This document shows positions 12,117 through 22,427 of a stretch of DNA of 64,000 bases, one piece after another. Numbering within the stretch: the stretch's first letter is position 1; each line of letters starts with the position of its first letter. This DNA is from Microbacterium arabinogalactanolyticum (GTDB taxonomy: Bacteria > Actinomycetota > Actinomycetes > Actinomycetales > Microbacteriaceae): the NCBI RefSeq assembly GCF_030268005.1, contig NZ_BRZC01000007.1, forward strand, positions 1-64,000, written 5' to 3'. A model generated the notes under the pieces. The model saw nothing but the letters and a program-made list of their open reading frames with translations, did not search any database and had not been told where the DNA came from. Both the position numbers and the translations under genes were made by a program.

Positions 12117-14240
12117 TCAGCGCAGATCGAAGAACGCCCTCTCGTGCTCTGCCGCAGCGACGAACGCCCGGTGCATGCGACGCCGGCGCTCCCCGTCGGC
12201 ACCCGCGGCCGCAGCGACGACATAGCCGATCGCCCGCTCGGTGGCGATCGCGAAGGCGGGGTCGGCGTACGTCACCAGCCACGAGGCGTACGGATGCCGC
12301 GGGTCGGTCGCGTATGCGCCGAAGTCGCCGGCGTGCAGTCGGCGTCCCAGATCCGTGTACAGCCAGAAGCACGGCAGGACCGCCGCGATCAGCACGCCGT
12401 AGTCGCCGGAGAACGCGGCGGCGCGGAGGTGATCGAGGTAGGCGGTGTTCACCGGGCTCGGCTCGGCGGCGAAGGTCGCCGCCGAGATCCCCGTCTCGGG
12501 CGTCAGCCACGTGGCGTGCAGCTCGAGCTCACCCGCGATCGAGCCGTGCGAGGACTCTGCCCAGAACGCCTGCTCCTCGGGGGTGGGCGCCAGGCGGGCG
12601 GCCTCTGCCAGCACGCGCGCGTACTCGCGCAGGTACAGGGCGTCCTGCGCGAGGTAGGCCAGGAACAGCTCGCGATCGAGGGTTCCGTCGGCGAGGGCGC
12701 GGATGAACGGCAGCTCGTCGATGTCGCGCCGGATGCCCGCGATGCTCCGCCACCAGTCCGAGCGGATGTCCGGGGCCGTCGGTGACGTCTCGAGGCCGCC
12801 GCGTCGCCACAGCCCGGCGAAGTGGTTGGCGGGGCCGTGTCCGCGACCTACGTGCAGTTCGTCGCTCGCGCGCAACGCCTCGCGCAGCCAGGCCCGGGAT
12901 CCGGCGACGGCTTCTGCGGGCGATTCGCCGCGCGCCAGACGGGTGGCGAGCGCCGAGGACAGCGAGCATCCGGTGCCATGCGTGTTCGCGGTCTCGATGC
13001 GGGCGCCCGGGAACTCGACGATCGGACCGCGTCCGACGAGGGCGTCCGGGGCGTCGGCGCCCTCGAGGTGACCGCCCTTGACGAGCACCTGCGTGTCGAT
13101 CGCGGCGGAGAGCACGGATGCCGCGGCGAGCGCGTCCTCCCAGCGGGTGACCTCCCGGCCGGTCAGTACGCCGAGCTCGGAGAGGTTCGGGGTGACCACA
13201 TCGGCGCGACGCAGCAGATCACCCAGCGCCTGCTCGGCCTCGGCGCCCAGCAGCCGGTCGCCGCTGGTGGCGATCATCACGGGGTCGATGACGACGATCG
13301 GCGGACGCACGGTGTCGAGCCAGCCGGCGACGACGCGGATGACGTCCGCGGTCGCGAGCATCCCGACCTTCACCGCGTCGATGACGACGTCGTCCGAGAT
13401 CGCGTCGAGCTGGTCGCGCAGGAACCCGGCCGGCGGCACGTGCACAGCCCGCACCCCCTGTGTGTTCTGCGCGGTGAGTGCGGTGATCGCCGCCATGCCG
13501 TAGCCGCCGTTCGCGGCGATGGACTTCAGGTCCGCCTGGATGCCCGCACCGCCGGACGGATCGCTGCCGGCGATGCTGAGCACCCGGGGAACGCCTGCGG
13601 CGCGCCAGCGGCTCAGGAACTCGGCGGCTCGCTGCGCCGGGTCCTCGGCCGCGCACAGGGCCGAGACGACGGCGAGTCCTGCCGCACCGGCGTCGCGCAG
13701 CTGCTCGGTGTCGTCGATGCCCACGCCGCCGATCGCGACGCAGGGCAGCGGGCTCATGTCCGCGAACGCGCGGAAGCCGTCCACTCCGAGTGCCGGCGGG
13801 TGGTCGGGTTTGGTGCTGGTCGGGCGGATCACGCCGACTCCGAGGTAGTCGACGGTGCCCGCCGGAAGCGCGAGCACGGCCTCGAGGTGCTCGGGGCTGT
13901 TGGCCGTGAGACCGATCAGCGCATCGGGGCCGAGCTCGGCGCGGGCGCGGAGCACCGATGCGTCGTCCTGTCCCAGGTGCACGCCGTCGACGCGGGCGCC
14001 GGCCTCGCGGGCGGCGAGCACCGCGTCGAGCCGGTCGTTCACGACGAGGAGCGCGCGGCCGTCGATGACGCGCGACAGCTCGATCAGCCGAGCTGCGGTC
14101 TCGGCATCCGTCGCGTCCTTGTCGCGCAGCTGCACGATTCGGGCGCCGCCGTCGACGGCCAGGCGCACGGTCTCGGACACCCCGCGATCGCCGCACAGCG
14201 TCGGGTCGGTGACGAGGTACAGCGAGAGGTCGGCGTTCAC
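12117..14240 (-). CDS. ThiE-ThiD-TenA trifunctional thiamine protein
   Basis: Three complete enzymes are fused in 707 residues. Residues 1-213 are ThiE, thiamine-phosphate synthase ([20 protein letters not shown]). Residues 218-475 are ThiD, HMP-phosphate kinase ([18 protein letters not shown]; anion hole HGTGC at 431-435). Residues about 495-707 are TenA, aminopyrimidine aminohydrolase or thiaminase II (catalytic Cys624 in VLPCFW; glutamate in AEHERAFF). Together they make HMP-PP, salvage HMP from degraded thiamine, and join it to thiazole phosphate. The GTG start overlaps the thiM stop (GTGA). Confidence 0.93.
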   Translation of the reverse strand: MNADLSLYLVTDPTLCGDRGVSETVRLAVDGGARIVQLRDKDATDAETAARLIELSRVIDGRALLVVNDRLDAVLAAREAGARVDGVHLGQDDASVLRARAELGPDALIGLTANSPEHLEAVLALPAGTVDYLGVGVIRPTSTKPDHPPALGVDGFRAFADMSPLPCVAIGGVGIDDTEQLRDAGAAGLAVVSALCAAEDPAQRAAEFLSRWRAAGVPRVLSIAGSDPSGGAGIQADLKSIAANGGYGMAAITALTAQNTQGVRAVHVPPAGFLRDQLDAISDDVVIDAVKVGMLATADVIRVVAGWLDTVRPPIVVIDPVMIATSGDRLLGAEAEQALGDLLRRADVVTPNLSELGVLTGREVTRWEDALAAASVLSAAIDTQVLVKGGHLEGADAPDALVGRGPIVEFPGARIETANTHGTGCSLSSALATRLARGESPAEAVAGSRAWLREALRASDELHVGRGHGPANHFAGLWRRGGLETSPTAPDIRSDWWRSIAGIRRDIDELPFIRALADGTLDRELFLAYLAQDALYLREYARVLAEAARLAPTPEEQAFWAESSHGSIAGELELHATWLTPETGISAATFAAEPSPVNTAYLDHLRAAAFSGDYGVLIAAVLPCFWLYTDLGRRLHAGDFGAYATDPRHPYASWLVTYADPAFAIATERAIGYVVAAAAGADGERRRRMHRAFVAAAEHERAFFDLR

Positions 14241-15085
14241 AGCGTCCCCGCCTCGATGCGCGCCTCGGTGGCGATGTCCTCAGGGTGCAGCCCGGCGAGG
14301 TCATCGAGCAGCGCGACGGCGAAGCTGCCCGGTCCCGCGGAGCGCGCGGCCGCTCGCTCCGCGGCGATCGTGTAGACGAGGCTCGCCGCCGCGACGGCGA
14401 TCAGGGCATCCGCGCCGGTGCTGCGGGCGGCACCGAGGAAGGCCGCCATCACCGCCCCGAGTGCACAGCCGCCGCCGGTCACCCGGGTGAGCAGCTCGTC
14501 ACCGTTCGCGAGCCGCAGCACCCGCTCCCCGTCGGTGATGAGATCGACGGGACCGGACACCGCCACGACGCTGCCGTGGCGGTGCGCCAGCACGCGCGCG
14601 GCCTCGGCTGCGGCATCCGTCGTGTCGGTCGCGTCGACGCCGCGACCGCCGGCGCTGAGACCGGCGAGTGCGAGGATCTCGGATGCATTGCCGCGGATCG
14701 CGGTCGGGCGCTGCTCCGCGAGCTCGTGTGCGAGGGCCGTGCGGATCGGCAGCGCCCCGATCGCGACGGGATCGAGCACCCAGGGCGTGCCTGCTGCGTT
14801 CGCGCCGGTGGCGGCTTCGAGGCCGGCCGCGCGCTGCTCAGGTGTCGGTGTGCCGAGGTTGATCAGCACGCCCGAGGCGATGCCCGCGAACATGCCGGCC
14901 TCGCCGACGATGTCGACCATCGCCGGGGCCGCGCCGACGGCGAGCAGCACGTTGGCGGTGAAGCCGGTGACCACCGCGTTCGTGATGCAGTGCGTGAGGG
15001 GCGGGGCCGCGCGCAGCGCCCCCAGCAGGTCGGCTGCCTCGGTGACGAGGCCGGGGGCGGATGCAGGACGCAGAGGATCGCTCAT
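14237..15085 (-). CDS. thiM: Hydroxyethylthiazole kinase
   Basis: It phosphorylates the thiazole alcohol for thiamine salvage, feeding the ThiE domain encoded next. [21 protein letters not shown] near residues 30-50 and the ATP-site [10 protein letters not shown] are diagnostic. I chose MSDPLRPAS at 15085, 9 nt after a GAAGGG that forms the last strand of the riboswitch; an ATG at 15094 is the alternative. The length is 282 residues. Expression is probably shut down by thiamine pyrophosphate through the upstream riboswitch. Confidence 0.94.
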   Translation of the reverse strand: MSDPLRPASAPGLVTEAADLLGALRAAPPLTHCITNAVVTGFTANVLLAVGAAPAMVDIVGEAGMFAGIASGVLINLGTPTPEQRAAGLEAATGANAAGTPWVLDPVAIGALPIRTALAHELAEQRPTAIRGNASEILALAGLSAGGRGVDATDTTDAAAEAARVLAHRHGSVVAVSGPVDLITDGERVLRLANGDELLTRVTGGGCALGAVMAAFLGAARSTGADALIAVAAASLVYTIAAERAAARSAGPGSFAVALLDDLAGLHPEDIATEARIEAGTL

Positions 15086-15092
15086 TCGCGAC

Positions 15093-15168
15093 ATCCCTTC
15101 GCTAGTACGAACTAGATCAGGTTCGACGGGTCTGTTCTCAGCCGCGGATGCGGCACCCCGTGTCACTG
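15093..15168 (-). ncRNA. TPP riboswitch (THI element)
   Basis: The minus strand shows the two conserved TPP aptamer boxes: GGCTGAGA (15136-15143) and GAACCTGATC (15115-15124), after a GACACGGGGTGCC start and before TAGCGAAGGGAT. The final purine strand doubles as the thiM ribosome site, so ligand binding would hide it and block translation. Confidence 0.95.
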
Positions 15169-15250
15169 TTCGTGAGTCTAGCGAACGCCGTCACCGGCGG
15201 AGCATCCGGTGACGCCGGCGTCCGTCCTCAGCGGCGGGCGTCCGATCGTC

Positions 15251-16243
15251 TCAGGCGTCAGCCGGATCGGCGTCGGCCCGCACGAGCTGATCGATGAGCT
15301 CCTGCTCCTCCGTGCGGGTCAGTCCCGCGCGGCGCTCGCGATCGACACCGCGGGCGCGCTCGTCCTGGAGAACGCGCCGGATCGTGTCGTCGATCGGCGT
15401 GAGACGACCACCGGATGCCTTGTACGCAGTGTTGTCCCGACGCGCGAAACCGGGCATGTCGGCGGGGAGCCACAGCGGCAGGGAGCGCTCCCCCATCCAG
15501 TAGTCCACCCCGTGCTCGCGCAGCCACTCGTCGGAGGTCTCGAGCAGCTCCCCGGTGTGCCCGGTGGCGGAGCGGACGCGGTTCAGGACGTCGACGAGCG
15601 GCCGGGCGTCGCCGATCGCGTTGACGATACCGTGCCTGCTCCCGCTCACCAGCAGCTCGGCGACGTCGTCGACGTCGATCACCTGCGTGTACCTGTCGGC
15701 GAGGGTGGGGACGAGCACGGGCCGGTTCCCCGCGCGGTCGAACGCCGCCGCCCAGTACCCGAAGCGGTCGCTGGGATCCCCTTCGCCGACGATCAGGCCG
15801 GGCCGGACGATGAACGCCCGCTCCCCCAGCGCCGCCACGGCGCGCTCCGCGGCGACCTTCTCCGCGCCGTACTCGTACTCGTCGCCCTCCTGCGCGGGCT
15901 CGTGCAGTGCCCCGGCTTCGTCGAGCCCGACGGTCGTGTCGTCGGAGTACGCCGACATCGACGAGACGTAGGTCCAGTGCGCCGTGCTCGCACCGAGCGC
16001 CGCGACCGCCTCGCGCACGTGCCGTGCCCGGGAGGAGATGTCGACGATCTCGTCCCAGTGCTGCTCGCTCAAGCGGTCGTACACCGCCGGATCATCGCGA
16101 TCCCCGCGCAGCAGCACCGCGCCTTCCGGCACCGGTCGTCCGCCCCGCGCGAGGCAGGTCACCTGGGCGCCGGCATCCCGCCATCTCTCCGCGATCCGTC
16201 CCGAGAGCCATCCTGTTCCGCCGAGCACGAGCACCTGTGTCAT
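15251..16243 (-). CDS. NAD-dependent epimerase/dehydratase family protein
   Basis: The 330-residue protein starts MTQVLVLGGTGWLSGRIAERW, an extended-SDR Rossmann nucleotide site (GGTGWLSG). YVSSMSAYSD and YEYGAEKVAAE supply the catalytic serine/tyrosine/lysine region, and RPGLIVGEGDPSDRF follows. It resembles SDRs that act on sugar-nucleotide-like substrates, but the substrate is unknown. It is followed by 88 bp without a gene before the cupin gene upstream. The riboswitch region lies downstream of its stop. Confidence 0.75.
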   Translation of the reverse strand: MTQVLVLGGTGWLSGRIAERWRDAGAQVTCLARGGRPVPEGAVLLRGDRDDPAVYDRLSEQHWDEIVDISSRARHVREAVAALGASTAHWTYVSSMSAYSDDTTVGLDEAGALHEPAQEGDEYEYGAEKVAAERAVAALGERAFIVRPGLIVGEGDPSDRFGYWAAAFDRAGNRPVLVPTLADRYTQVIDVDDVAELLVSGSRHGIVNAIGDARPLVDVLNRVRSATGHTGELLETSDEWLREHGVDYWMGERSLPLWLPADMPGFARRDNTAYKASGGRLTPIDDTIRRVLQDERARGVDRERRAGLTRTEEQELIDQLVRADADPADA

Positions 16244-16331
16244 ACGACCATGACAGCAGTCTCCGCGCCGTGCAGGAAGAGGTTCCGCCCTCAGCAGAGC
16301 ATCTCGGTCTTCGGGGGACGGACGCGAGAAT

Positions 16332-16760
16332 TCACCAAGGCATCGGACGGTCCGGGTCGCGACGGCTGTCGTCGGGCATGTGCGGAAGGTGCTCACCGCC
16401 GGCCCGGATGCAGAGCCAGCGCAGCTCGCCCGGGCTGTCCGGCAGTGCCCGCCAGGTGCGCCACACGCCCTGACCCACGCGCACGACCGTGCCCTCCTCC
16501 ACGTCGACGACGTCGTCGTCCAGGCCCATCTGGCCCCGCCCGGCGAGGAAGACGTAGAGCTCCTCGACCTTCTCATGCACGTGCCAGTACCCGGCTTCCT
16601 CACCCGGGACCAGGGCGTTCGCCGTCATGCCGATGTACTGCATGGTCAGCTCGTGGTCGACGACGCGGCGGCCGTCGCGCGAGCGCGCCTCGTCGAAACC
16701 GCCATGGAACGCACGCCAGTCCTGCAGCGCACCGATCTCGGTCACCTGGTAGTCGCTCAT
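16332..16760 (-). CDS. Cupin-domain protein
   Basis: The 142-residue single-domain protein contains a cupin motif 1, HVHEKVEELYVFLAGRGQM, with the metal-binding His-x-His and Glu residues. GTVVRVGQGVWRTW is the second motif region; its usual metal histidine seems replaced by tryptophan. Its ligand is unknown. The start overlaps the pdxH stop by 4 bp, so the two are cotranslated. Confidence 0.75.
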   Translation of the reverse strand: MSDYQVTEIGALQDWRAFHGGFDEARSRDGRRVVDHELTMQYIGMTANALVPGEEAGYWHVHEKVEELYVFLAGRGQMGLDDDVVDVEEGTVVRVGQGVWRTWRALPDSPGELRWLCIRAGGEHLPHMPDDSRRDPDRPMPW

Positions 16761-17341
16761 CGCTTCTCCTTCTCTTCCGATCCGCTCTCCGCCCGCTCGA
16801 CCGCGCGGGTCCAGCCGTGCTCGCCCCGGCGGTACACCAGCCGCAGATGGTCACGATCCTGCGCGCCCTGCCAGAACTCGATGCGCTCCGGCACGACGCG
16901 CCAGAGCACCCAGTCGCCGGCCGCGATCCCGGCACGGGCCGCGGGCGAACGAGCGGCGAGATCAGCCGCCGACTCCCCCGCCGACGCCTCATGCACGCTG
17001 CCGCGCACGCGCACCGCGCGGACCAGCGGCTGCCACCAGAAGCTCAGCGCGGCAGCAGGCCGGGCGCCGAGCTGCATGCCCTTGGCGGAGTGTCGATGCC
17101 CGGCGAACGCCCAGCCGGCATCGCCGACATCCTTCAGGATCAGGGTCCTCGCATCCGGCAGCCCGTCCGGGTCCACAGTCGCCAGCGTCATCGCGTGCGG
17201 CTCGGCGATGCCGCGTGCGACGGCGTCCGCCAGCCAGTCGCGGAACAGCACGACGGGATCGGCCGGGGCCCGAGCGGGGTCGAATGCCGGGGCGTCTCCG
17301 GAGAGCGTGCGCAGGCTGCGCAGCCACGCGGCGTCGGTCAT
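16757..17341 (-). CDS. pdxH: Pyridoxamine 5'-phosphate oxidase family protein
   Basis: The 194-residue FMN-binding split-barrel protein has the PdxH pattern AMTLATVDPDGLPDARTLILK, followed by FWWQPLVRAVRVRG and the C-terminal RIEFWQGAQDRDHLRLVYRR. PdxH oxidises pyridoxine or pyridoxamine phosphate to PLP. It is slightly shorter than E. coli PdxH, so a relaxed specificity is possible. The ATG at 17341 lies 7 nt after TAGGCT (17349-17354), a leaderless layout. Confidence 0.82.
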   Translation of the reverse strand: MTDAAWLRSLRTLSGDAPAFDPARAPADPVVLFRDWLADAVARGIAEPHAMTLATVDPDGLPDARTLILKDVGDAGWAFAGHRHSAKGMQLGARPAAALSFWWQPLVRAVRVRGSVHEASAGESAADLAARSPAARAGIAAGDWVLWRVVPERIEFWQGAQDRDHLRLVYRRGEHGWTRAVERAESGSEEKEKR

Positions 17342-17355
17342 GACCTCGAGCCTAC

Positions 17356-17398
17356 GCACACGCCGCCGCATCCCGGTGCGGAATGCGGCGGCGTGTGC
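17356..17398 (-). terminator. Hairpin terminator after pheST
   Basis: GCACACGCCGCCGCA (17356-17370) and TGCGGCGGCGTGTGC (17384-17398) form a perfect 15-bp stem with a 13-nt loop just after the pheT stop. There is no strong T-run, as is common in actinobacteria. The pdxH promoter begins immediately beyond it. Confidence 0.8.
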
Positions 17399-17405
17399 AC
17401 AGGGG

Positions 17406-19910
17406 TCAGTCGCGGATCGCGGCGCCGAAGCGCTCGGTCGCGACGGCGACGCCGGCGAGCTTCGCCTCGGTCGCCTCGGCGGCGGTCAGCGTGCGGTCGG
17501 ATGCTCGGAAGCGCAACGCGAAGGTGAGGCTCTTGCGCCCGGCGTCCACGCCCTCGCCGCGGTAGTCGTCGACCAGGGTCGCCGACTCGAGCAGCTCGCC
17601 CGCGCCCTCGACCAGCGCGGCGCGCACCTCGGACGCCGGCACGGCGGCGTCCACGACCAATGAGACGTCCTGCGTCGCGGCGGGGAACGTCGACAGCGAC
17701 TCCACGACCACACGCTCTCCCGCAAGGGTGAGCAGGCGGTCGAGATCGAGCTCGAGCACGACGGCGCGACCGGGCAGATCGGCATCCGCCGCGACCTGCG
17801 GGTGCAGCTCGCCGACATAGCCGATCTCCTCGCCGCGCACGCTCAGGGCGCCGGCGCGTCCCGGGTGCAGAGCTGCGCGCTGCGTCTGGACGACGTCGAT
17901 GTCGACGCCGGCCGCGACGCCGATCACCTGCACGGCGTGCAGGGCGTCGCCCAGGCTCGCGTGCTCGGCGGCGCGCCCGGGCTGGCGCGGCGTCACATTG
18001 CCGGTCAGCAGCACCGCGATGTTCCGTGGCTGCGGCGGAATGGCCGCGTTCAGCTGCGCCAGGGTCTCATCGCTCGGGCGCTGCGCGAGCGGCGGGACGA
18101 AGTCGGTGCCGTAGGTCACGCCCGCCTCGGGGGTGAACACGAGTCCCGTCTCGAAGATCGCCAGGTCCACCAGACCGCGCGAGATGTTGCGGTGCGCGGT
18201 CTGCAGCAGGCCGGGCAGCAGTGAGCGACGAAGGTACGCGGCCTGCCCGTCCAGGGCATTGGCCAGGCGGATGCTGGGCAGGTGCTCGCCACTGGCGGAG
18301 CCGTGCAGATCGTTCTGCTCCTCAGTGGTGAACGGGAACGCCGGCGTCTCGACGAAGCCCGCCGCGGCGACGGCGTCAGCCACGCGCTTGCGACCCTGCT
18401 GCAGCGGGGTGTAGCCACGACCGGAGGGCGGGGTCGGCAGGACGGACGGGATGCGGTCGAGACCGTGGATGCGGGCGACCTCCTCCACGAGCGTCCACTT
18501 GTCGGTGAGGTCGGGACGCCAGCTCGGCGGGATGACGAACCAGCCGCCATCGGTCGCTGTCACCTCGCCACCGATCATCTCCAGCGCGCCGGTCACCTCG
18601 TCGTCGGTGTAGTCGACGCCGATCACGCCCTGTGCGAAACCTCGGGGCAGATCGATGCCCGCGATGTCGACGTCGGCGAACAGCGCGCCGCCCTCGTCGG
18701 TCAGCTCGCCGCCGGCGAGCTCGACCATCAGATCGGCCACGCGGCGGGCCGCGACGAACGGGATGAGAGGATCGACGCCGCGCTCGAAGCGCTTGGATGC
18801 CTCGCTGGGCAGCTTGTGGCGTCGTGCGGAGCGTGCGATCGTGACCGGGTCGAAGGTCGCGGCCTCGATCAGAACGTTGCGCGTGGTCGCGCTCATCTCG
18901 GTGGTGCCACCGCCCATCACGCCTGCCAGGCCGATCGGTCCCGAGCCGTCGGTGATCAGCAGGTCCTCGGTGTGCAGCGCGCGGTCCTGCCCGTCGAGCG
19001 TGGTCATCCGCTCGCCCTGTTCGGCGCGGCGCACGACGATGCCGCCCTGCAGCTTGTCGAGGTCGTAGCCGTGCACGGGGTTGCCGAGCTCGAGCATCAC
19101 GTAGTTGGTGATGTCGATGAGCACGCCCAGCGAGCGCATGCCGGCCAGGACCAGCCGCGCGATCATCCACGGCGGGGTCGGCCGCGACGGGTCGACGTTC
19201 CGCACGACGCGGGCGACGAACTCGCGGGCACCGACGTTGCCGCGGATGGGGCTCTGGTCATCGACCGAGATCGAGAACCCGGAGCCGGGCTGCAGCTCGG
19301 CGAAGTCGCGCTCTGCGGGGTCGCGGAAGGCGGCCCCGGTGGCGTGCGAGTACTCACGGGCGACGCCGCGCAGCGAGAACGCGTAGCCGCGGTCGGGCGT
19401 CACGTTGATGTCGACCGCGAAATCGTTCAGGTGCAGCAGCTCGATGGCATCCGCCCCGACCTCGGGGTCGAGCCCGAGCGTCGAGAGCACGATGATGCCG
19501 TCGTGCTCATCGCCCAGGCCCAGCTCACGCGCCGAGGCGATCATGCCGTCGGAGACGTGGCCGTAGGTCTTGCGAGCCGCGATGGGGAACGGGCCGGGCA
19601 GCACGGCACCGGGCAGGGTCACCACGACCTTGTCACCGGCGACGAAGTTGTGCGCGCCGCAGACGATCCCGCGCACACCGCCGTTCGCTTCGCCGACGTC
19701 CACCTGGCACCAGTTGATGGTCTTGCCGTTGGACTGCGGCTCGGGCTCGGCCGAGAGCACGCGCCCGACCACGACGGGACCGGAGATCTCGAAGCGGTGG
19801 ATGTCCTCCTCCTCGAAACCCACCGACACGAAGGACGCCAGGACGTCCTCCGGCGTGGCGTCCGCCGCCACGTCGACGTACTCGCGCAGCCAGGAGATAG
19901 GAACGCGCAT
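17406..19910 (-). CDS. pheT: Phenylalanine--tRNA ligase beta subunit
   Basis: PheT pairs with PheS as an alpha2-beta2 synthetase and carries tRNA binding and editing. It starts with the canonical MRVPISWLREYVDV, then an EMAP-II-like tRNA-binding domain (WCQVDVGEANGGVRGIVCGA), a B3/B4 editing domain (LLITDGSGPIGLAGVMGG), and a C-terminal FDX-ACB domain (LSTFPAATQDVSLVVD ... LTFALRFRASDRTLT). The length is 834 residues. The ATG at 19910 shares a base with the pheS stop; a GTG one codon upstream is possible. Confidence 0.96.
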   Translation of the reverse strand: MRVPISWLREYVDVAADATPEDVLASFVSVGFEEEDIHRFEISGPVVVGRVLSAEPEPQSNGKTINWCQVDVGEANGGVRGIVCGAHNFVAGDKVVVTLPGAVLPGPFPIAARKTYGHVSDGMIASARELGLGDEHDGIIVLSTLGLDPEVGADAIELLHLNDFAVDINVTPDRGYAFSLRGVAREYSHATGAAFRDPAERDFAELQPGSGFSISVDDQSPIRGNVGAREFVARVVRNVDPSRPTPPWMIARLVLAGMRSLGVLIDITNYVMLELGNPVHGYDLDKLQGGIVVRRAEQGERMTTLDGQDRALHTEDLLITDGSGPIGLAGVMGGGTTEMSATTRNVLIEAATFDPVTIARSARRHKLPSEASKRFERGVDPLIPFVAARRVADLMVELAGGELTDEGGALFADVDIAGIDLPRGFAQGVIGVDYTDDEVTGALEMIGGEVTATDGGWFVIPPSWRPDLTDKWTLVEEVARIHGLDRIPSVLPTPPSGRGYTPLQQGRKRVADAVAAAGFVETPAFPFTTEEQNDLHGSASGEHLPSIRLANALDGQAAYLRRSLLPGLLQTAHRNISRGLVDLAIFETGLVFTPEAGVTYGTDFVPPLAQRPSDETLAQLNAAIPPQPRNIAVLLTGNVTPRQPGRAAEHASLGDALHAVQVIGVAAGVDIDVVQTQRAALHPGRAGALSVRGEEIGYVGELHPQVAADADLPGRAVVLELDLDRLLTLAGERVVVESLSTFPAATQDVSLVVDAAVPASEVRAALVEGAGELLESATLVDDYRGEGVDAGRKSLTFALRFRASDRTLTAAEATEAKLAGVAVATERFGAAIRD

Positions 19911-20959
19911 CACACCACCATCCCGAACTGCTCACTGAAGCGCACATCGCCCTCGGCCATGTCGCGCATGTCCTTCACATCGCTGCGGAACATCACCGCC
20001 CGCTCGACGCCCATGCCGAACGCGAAACCGCTGTACACCTCGGGGTCGATGCCCGCCGCGCGCAGCACGTTCGGGTTGACCATGCCGCAGCCGCCCCACT
20101 CGATCCAGCGGGCGCCGCCCTTGAAGGTCGGGTGCCACAGGTCGAGCTCGGCGGAGGGCTCGGTGAACGGGAAGTAGTTGGTGCGGAACCGGGTCTTCGC
20201 CTCGGCGCCGAACATCTGCTTCGCGACGTGGTCGAGGGTGCCCTTCAGGTGCGCCATCGTGATGCCCTTGTCGACGACCAGACCCTCGAACTGGGTGAAC
20301 ACCGGCAGGTGCGTCGCATCGAACTCGTCGGTCCGGTAGACGCGACCAGGGCACAGCACGTAGATCGGCACCTCGCGGTCGAGCATCGACCGCACCTGCA
20401 CAGGGCTGGTGTGCGTGCGCATCACCAGGTGGCGGGAGCTCGGGTCGACGTAGAACGTGTCCTGCTCCTGACGGGCGGGGTGGTCCTCGTCGAAGTTCAG
20501 CGCGTCGAAGTTGAACCACTCGTGCTCGAGCTCCGGCCCCTCCGCGATCTCCCATCCCATGCCGACGAAGATGTCGCTGATCTGCTCCTGCATGAGGGAG
20601 ATCGGATGCCGTGCACCGACGCGGGCGTGCGAGGCGATGGCCGTGATGTCGACGCGCTCCGCCTCCAGGCGGGCGGCGGTCTCGGCCTCGGCCAGCTCGG
20701 CCTCCTTGGCGGCCAGCGCCTGGGTCACGCGGCCCCTCCCCTGCCCGATGAGCTTTCCGAACGCGGCCTTGTGCTCGGGGGCGACCTGGCGCATCGACGC
20801 GTTCAGCACGGCGAGGGGCGAGCCCTCGGCGACGTGCGCGGCGCGAGCCGCCTTCAGCTCGGCGGTATCGGATGCCGCGGCGATCGCCGCGAGCGCGGCG
20901 TCGACGGCGGACTCCACCGCCTCCGGGGTGATCTGGGGTGTTTCGGGAGTGTCTGACAC
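19910..20959 (-). CDS. pheS: Phenylalanine--tRNA ligase alpha subunit
   Basis: This is the catalytic subunit attaching phenylalanine to tRNA-Phe. Class II motifs are present: GARHPISLMQEQ with DIFVGMGWE, then RTHTSPVQVRSM as motif 2, and GFAFGMGVERAVM as motif 3. The N-terminal 90 residues form a coiled-coil arm. The length is 349 residues. The GTG start lies 8 nt after TAGACT, and no phenylalanine leader peptide is visible. Confidence 0.96.
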   Translation of the reverse strand: MSDTPETPQITPEAVESAVDAALAAIAAASDTAELKAARAAHVAEGSPLAVLNASMRQVAPEHKAAFGKLIGQGRGRVTQALAAKEAELAEAETAARLEAERVDITAIASHARVGARHPISLMQEQISDIFVGMGWEIAEGPELEHEWFNFDALNFDEDHPARQEQDTFYVDPSSRHLVMRTHTSPVQVRSMLDREVPIYVLCPGRVYRTDEFDATHLPVFTQFEGLVVDKGITMAHLKGTLDHVAKQMFGAEAKTRFRTNYFPFTEPSAELDLWHPTFKGGARWIEWGGCGMVNPNVLRAAGIDPEVYSGFAFGMGVERAVMFRSDVKDMRDMAEGDVRFSEQFGMVV

Positions 20960-21023
20960 GAGAACCGAGTCTACCGGCGCGAGGGCGAGGCCCCCGCGCC
21001 GGTGAAGACCGTGCCCGCGAGGC

Positions 21024-22427
21024 TCAGACCACGAGTCCGAGCAGCAGGACGCCGAGCAGGCCGACCACCGAGACCGCGCACTCCATGAGGCTCCAGGTCT
21101 TGAAGGTCTGTCCGACCGTGAGTCCGAAGTACTCCTTCACCAGCCAGAAGCCGGCGTCGTTCACGTGGGAGAGGAACACCGAGCCCGCGCCGATCGCGAG
21201 CACCATCAGTGCCAGGTGGGTTCCACTGAGATCACCGGCCAGCGGCGCCATGATCCCCGCCGCGGTGATGGTGGCCACGGTCGCCGATCCGGTCGCCAGG
21301 CGGATGACCACCGCGACCAGCCAGCCCGCGAGCAGCAGCGGCATGCCCGAGCCGGCGATGCCACCGCCGATGACCTGGCCGACGCCCGAGTCGACGAGCG
21401 TCTGCTTGAAGCCGCCGCCCGCGCCCACGATCAGCAGGATGGAGGCGATCGGGGCGAACGAGTCGCCCGTGATCTTCGCGACCTCGCCCATGGAGCGTCC
21501 GAGGGCCGTGCCGAGCACGATCATGGCGTACAGCGAGGTGATCAGCAGGGCCTGGAGCGGGGTGCCGATCCAGACCAGGATCTGACCGAACAGGCTGCTG
21601 TCCAGGCCCGCGGAGGTGACGACCGTCATCAGCAGCATCAGCACGACGGGCAGCAGCACGACGGAGAGCGCCACGCCGAACGCGGGGCGCTTCCCCTCGC
21701 GCTCGGTGACCGGGGCGAGCAGCTTGTCGGATGCCAGGACGGGCACCCAGCGGGCCATGGGCTTCGCGAGCACGGGGCCGGCGATGATGACGGTCGGGAT
21801 CGCGACCAGCAGGCCCAGGCCCAGGGTGAGGCCGAGGTCGGCCTTGAGAGCGTCGATTGCGATCAGCGGACCGGGGTGCGGCGGCACGAAGCCGTGCAGC
21901 GCCGACAGACCCGCCAGCGCGGGGATGCCGATCAGGATCACGGGGAGCTTGGCGCGCTTGGCCGCGAGCATGACGATGGGGATCAGCAGCACCACGCCGA
22001 CCTCGAAGAACAGCGGGATGCCGACGATGAACGCGGCGAGCGCCATGGCCCAGCCCAGGCGCTTGAGGGGCGTCTTCGACAGGATCGTGTCCACGATCTC
22101 GTCGGCGCCGCCGGACTCGGTGAGGAAGCGTCCGATGACGGCGCCGAGCACGATCAGAACGCCGACGCCGCCGACGGTGGCGCCCAGCCCTGTGGAGAAG
22201 GAGGTGAAGGCGTGCTCGAAGCCCATGTTCGCGGCGAGCGCCATGACGGCGGCGCCGAGCATCAGGGAGAAGAACGGGTGCATCTTCACCCAGACGATCA
22301 GCACGACGATGACCGCGATCGAGACCACCGCCGCGATGATCAGCTGAGCGGTGCCCGCCGCGGGCTTGACGGGATCCGCGGCAAGCACCCCGTTCAGGAG
22401 TGGTGCCGTCTGTGCGAGCAGTTGCAT
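21024..22427 (-). CDS. gntP: GntP family gluconate:H+ symporter
   Basis: This 467-residue, roughly 12-helix membrane protein has GntP landmarks, including LGATVGGVGVLIVLGAVIG, GFVPPHPGPLIA and FLSHVNDAGFWLVKEYFGL. It would import gluconate or a related aldonate. The start MQLLAQTAP at 22427 is set by AAGGAG 7 nt upstream. It is divergent from a sugar-acid kinase, which supports gluconate as the substrate. Confidence 0.9.
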   Translation of the reverse strand: MQLLAQTAPLLNGVLAADPVKPAAGTAQLIIAAVVSIAVIVVLIVWVKMHPFFSLMLGAAVMALAANMGFEHAFTSFSTGLGATVGGVGVLIVLGAVIGRFLTESGGADEIVDTILSKTPLKRLGWAMALAAFIVGIPLFFEVGVVLLIPIVMLAAKRAKLPVILIGIPALAGLSALHGFVPPHPGPLIAIDALKADLGLTLGLGLLVAIPTVIIAGPVLAKPMARWVPVLASDKLLAPVTEREGKRPAFGVALSVVLLPVVLMLLMTVVTSAGLDSSLFGQILVWIGTPLQALLITSLYAMIVLGTALGRSMGEVAKITGDSFAPIASILLIVGAGGGFKQTLVDSGVGQVIGGGIAGSGMPLLLAGWLVAVVIRLATGSATVATITAAGIMAPLAGDLSGTHLALMVLAIGAGSVFLSHVNDAGFWLVKEYFGLTVGQTFKTWSLMECAVSVVGLLGVLLLGLVV

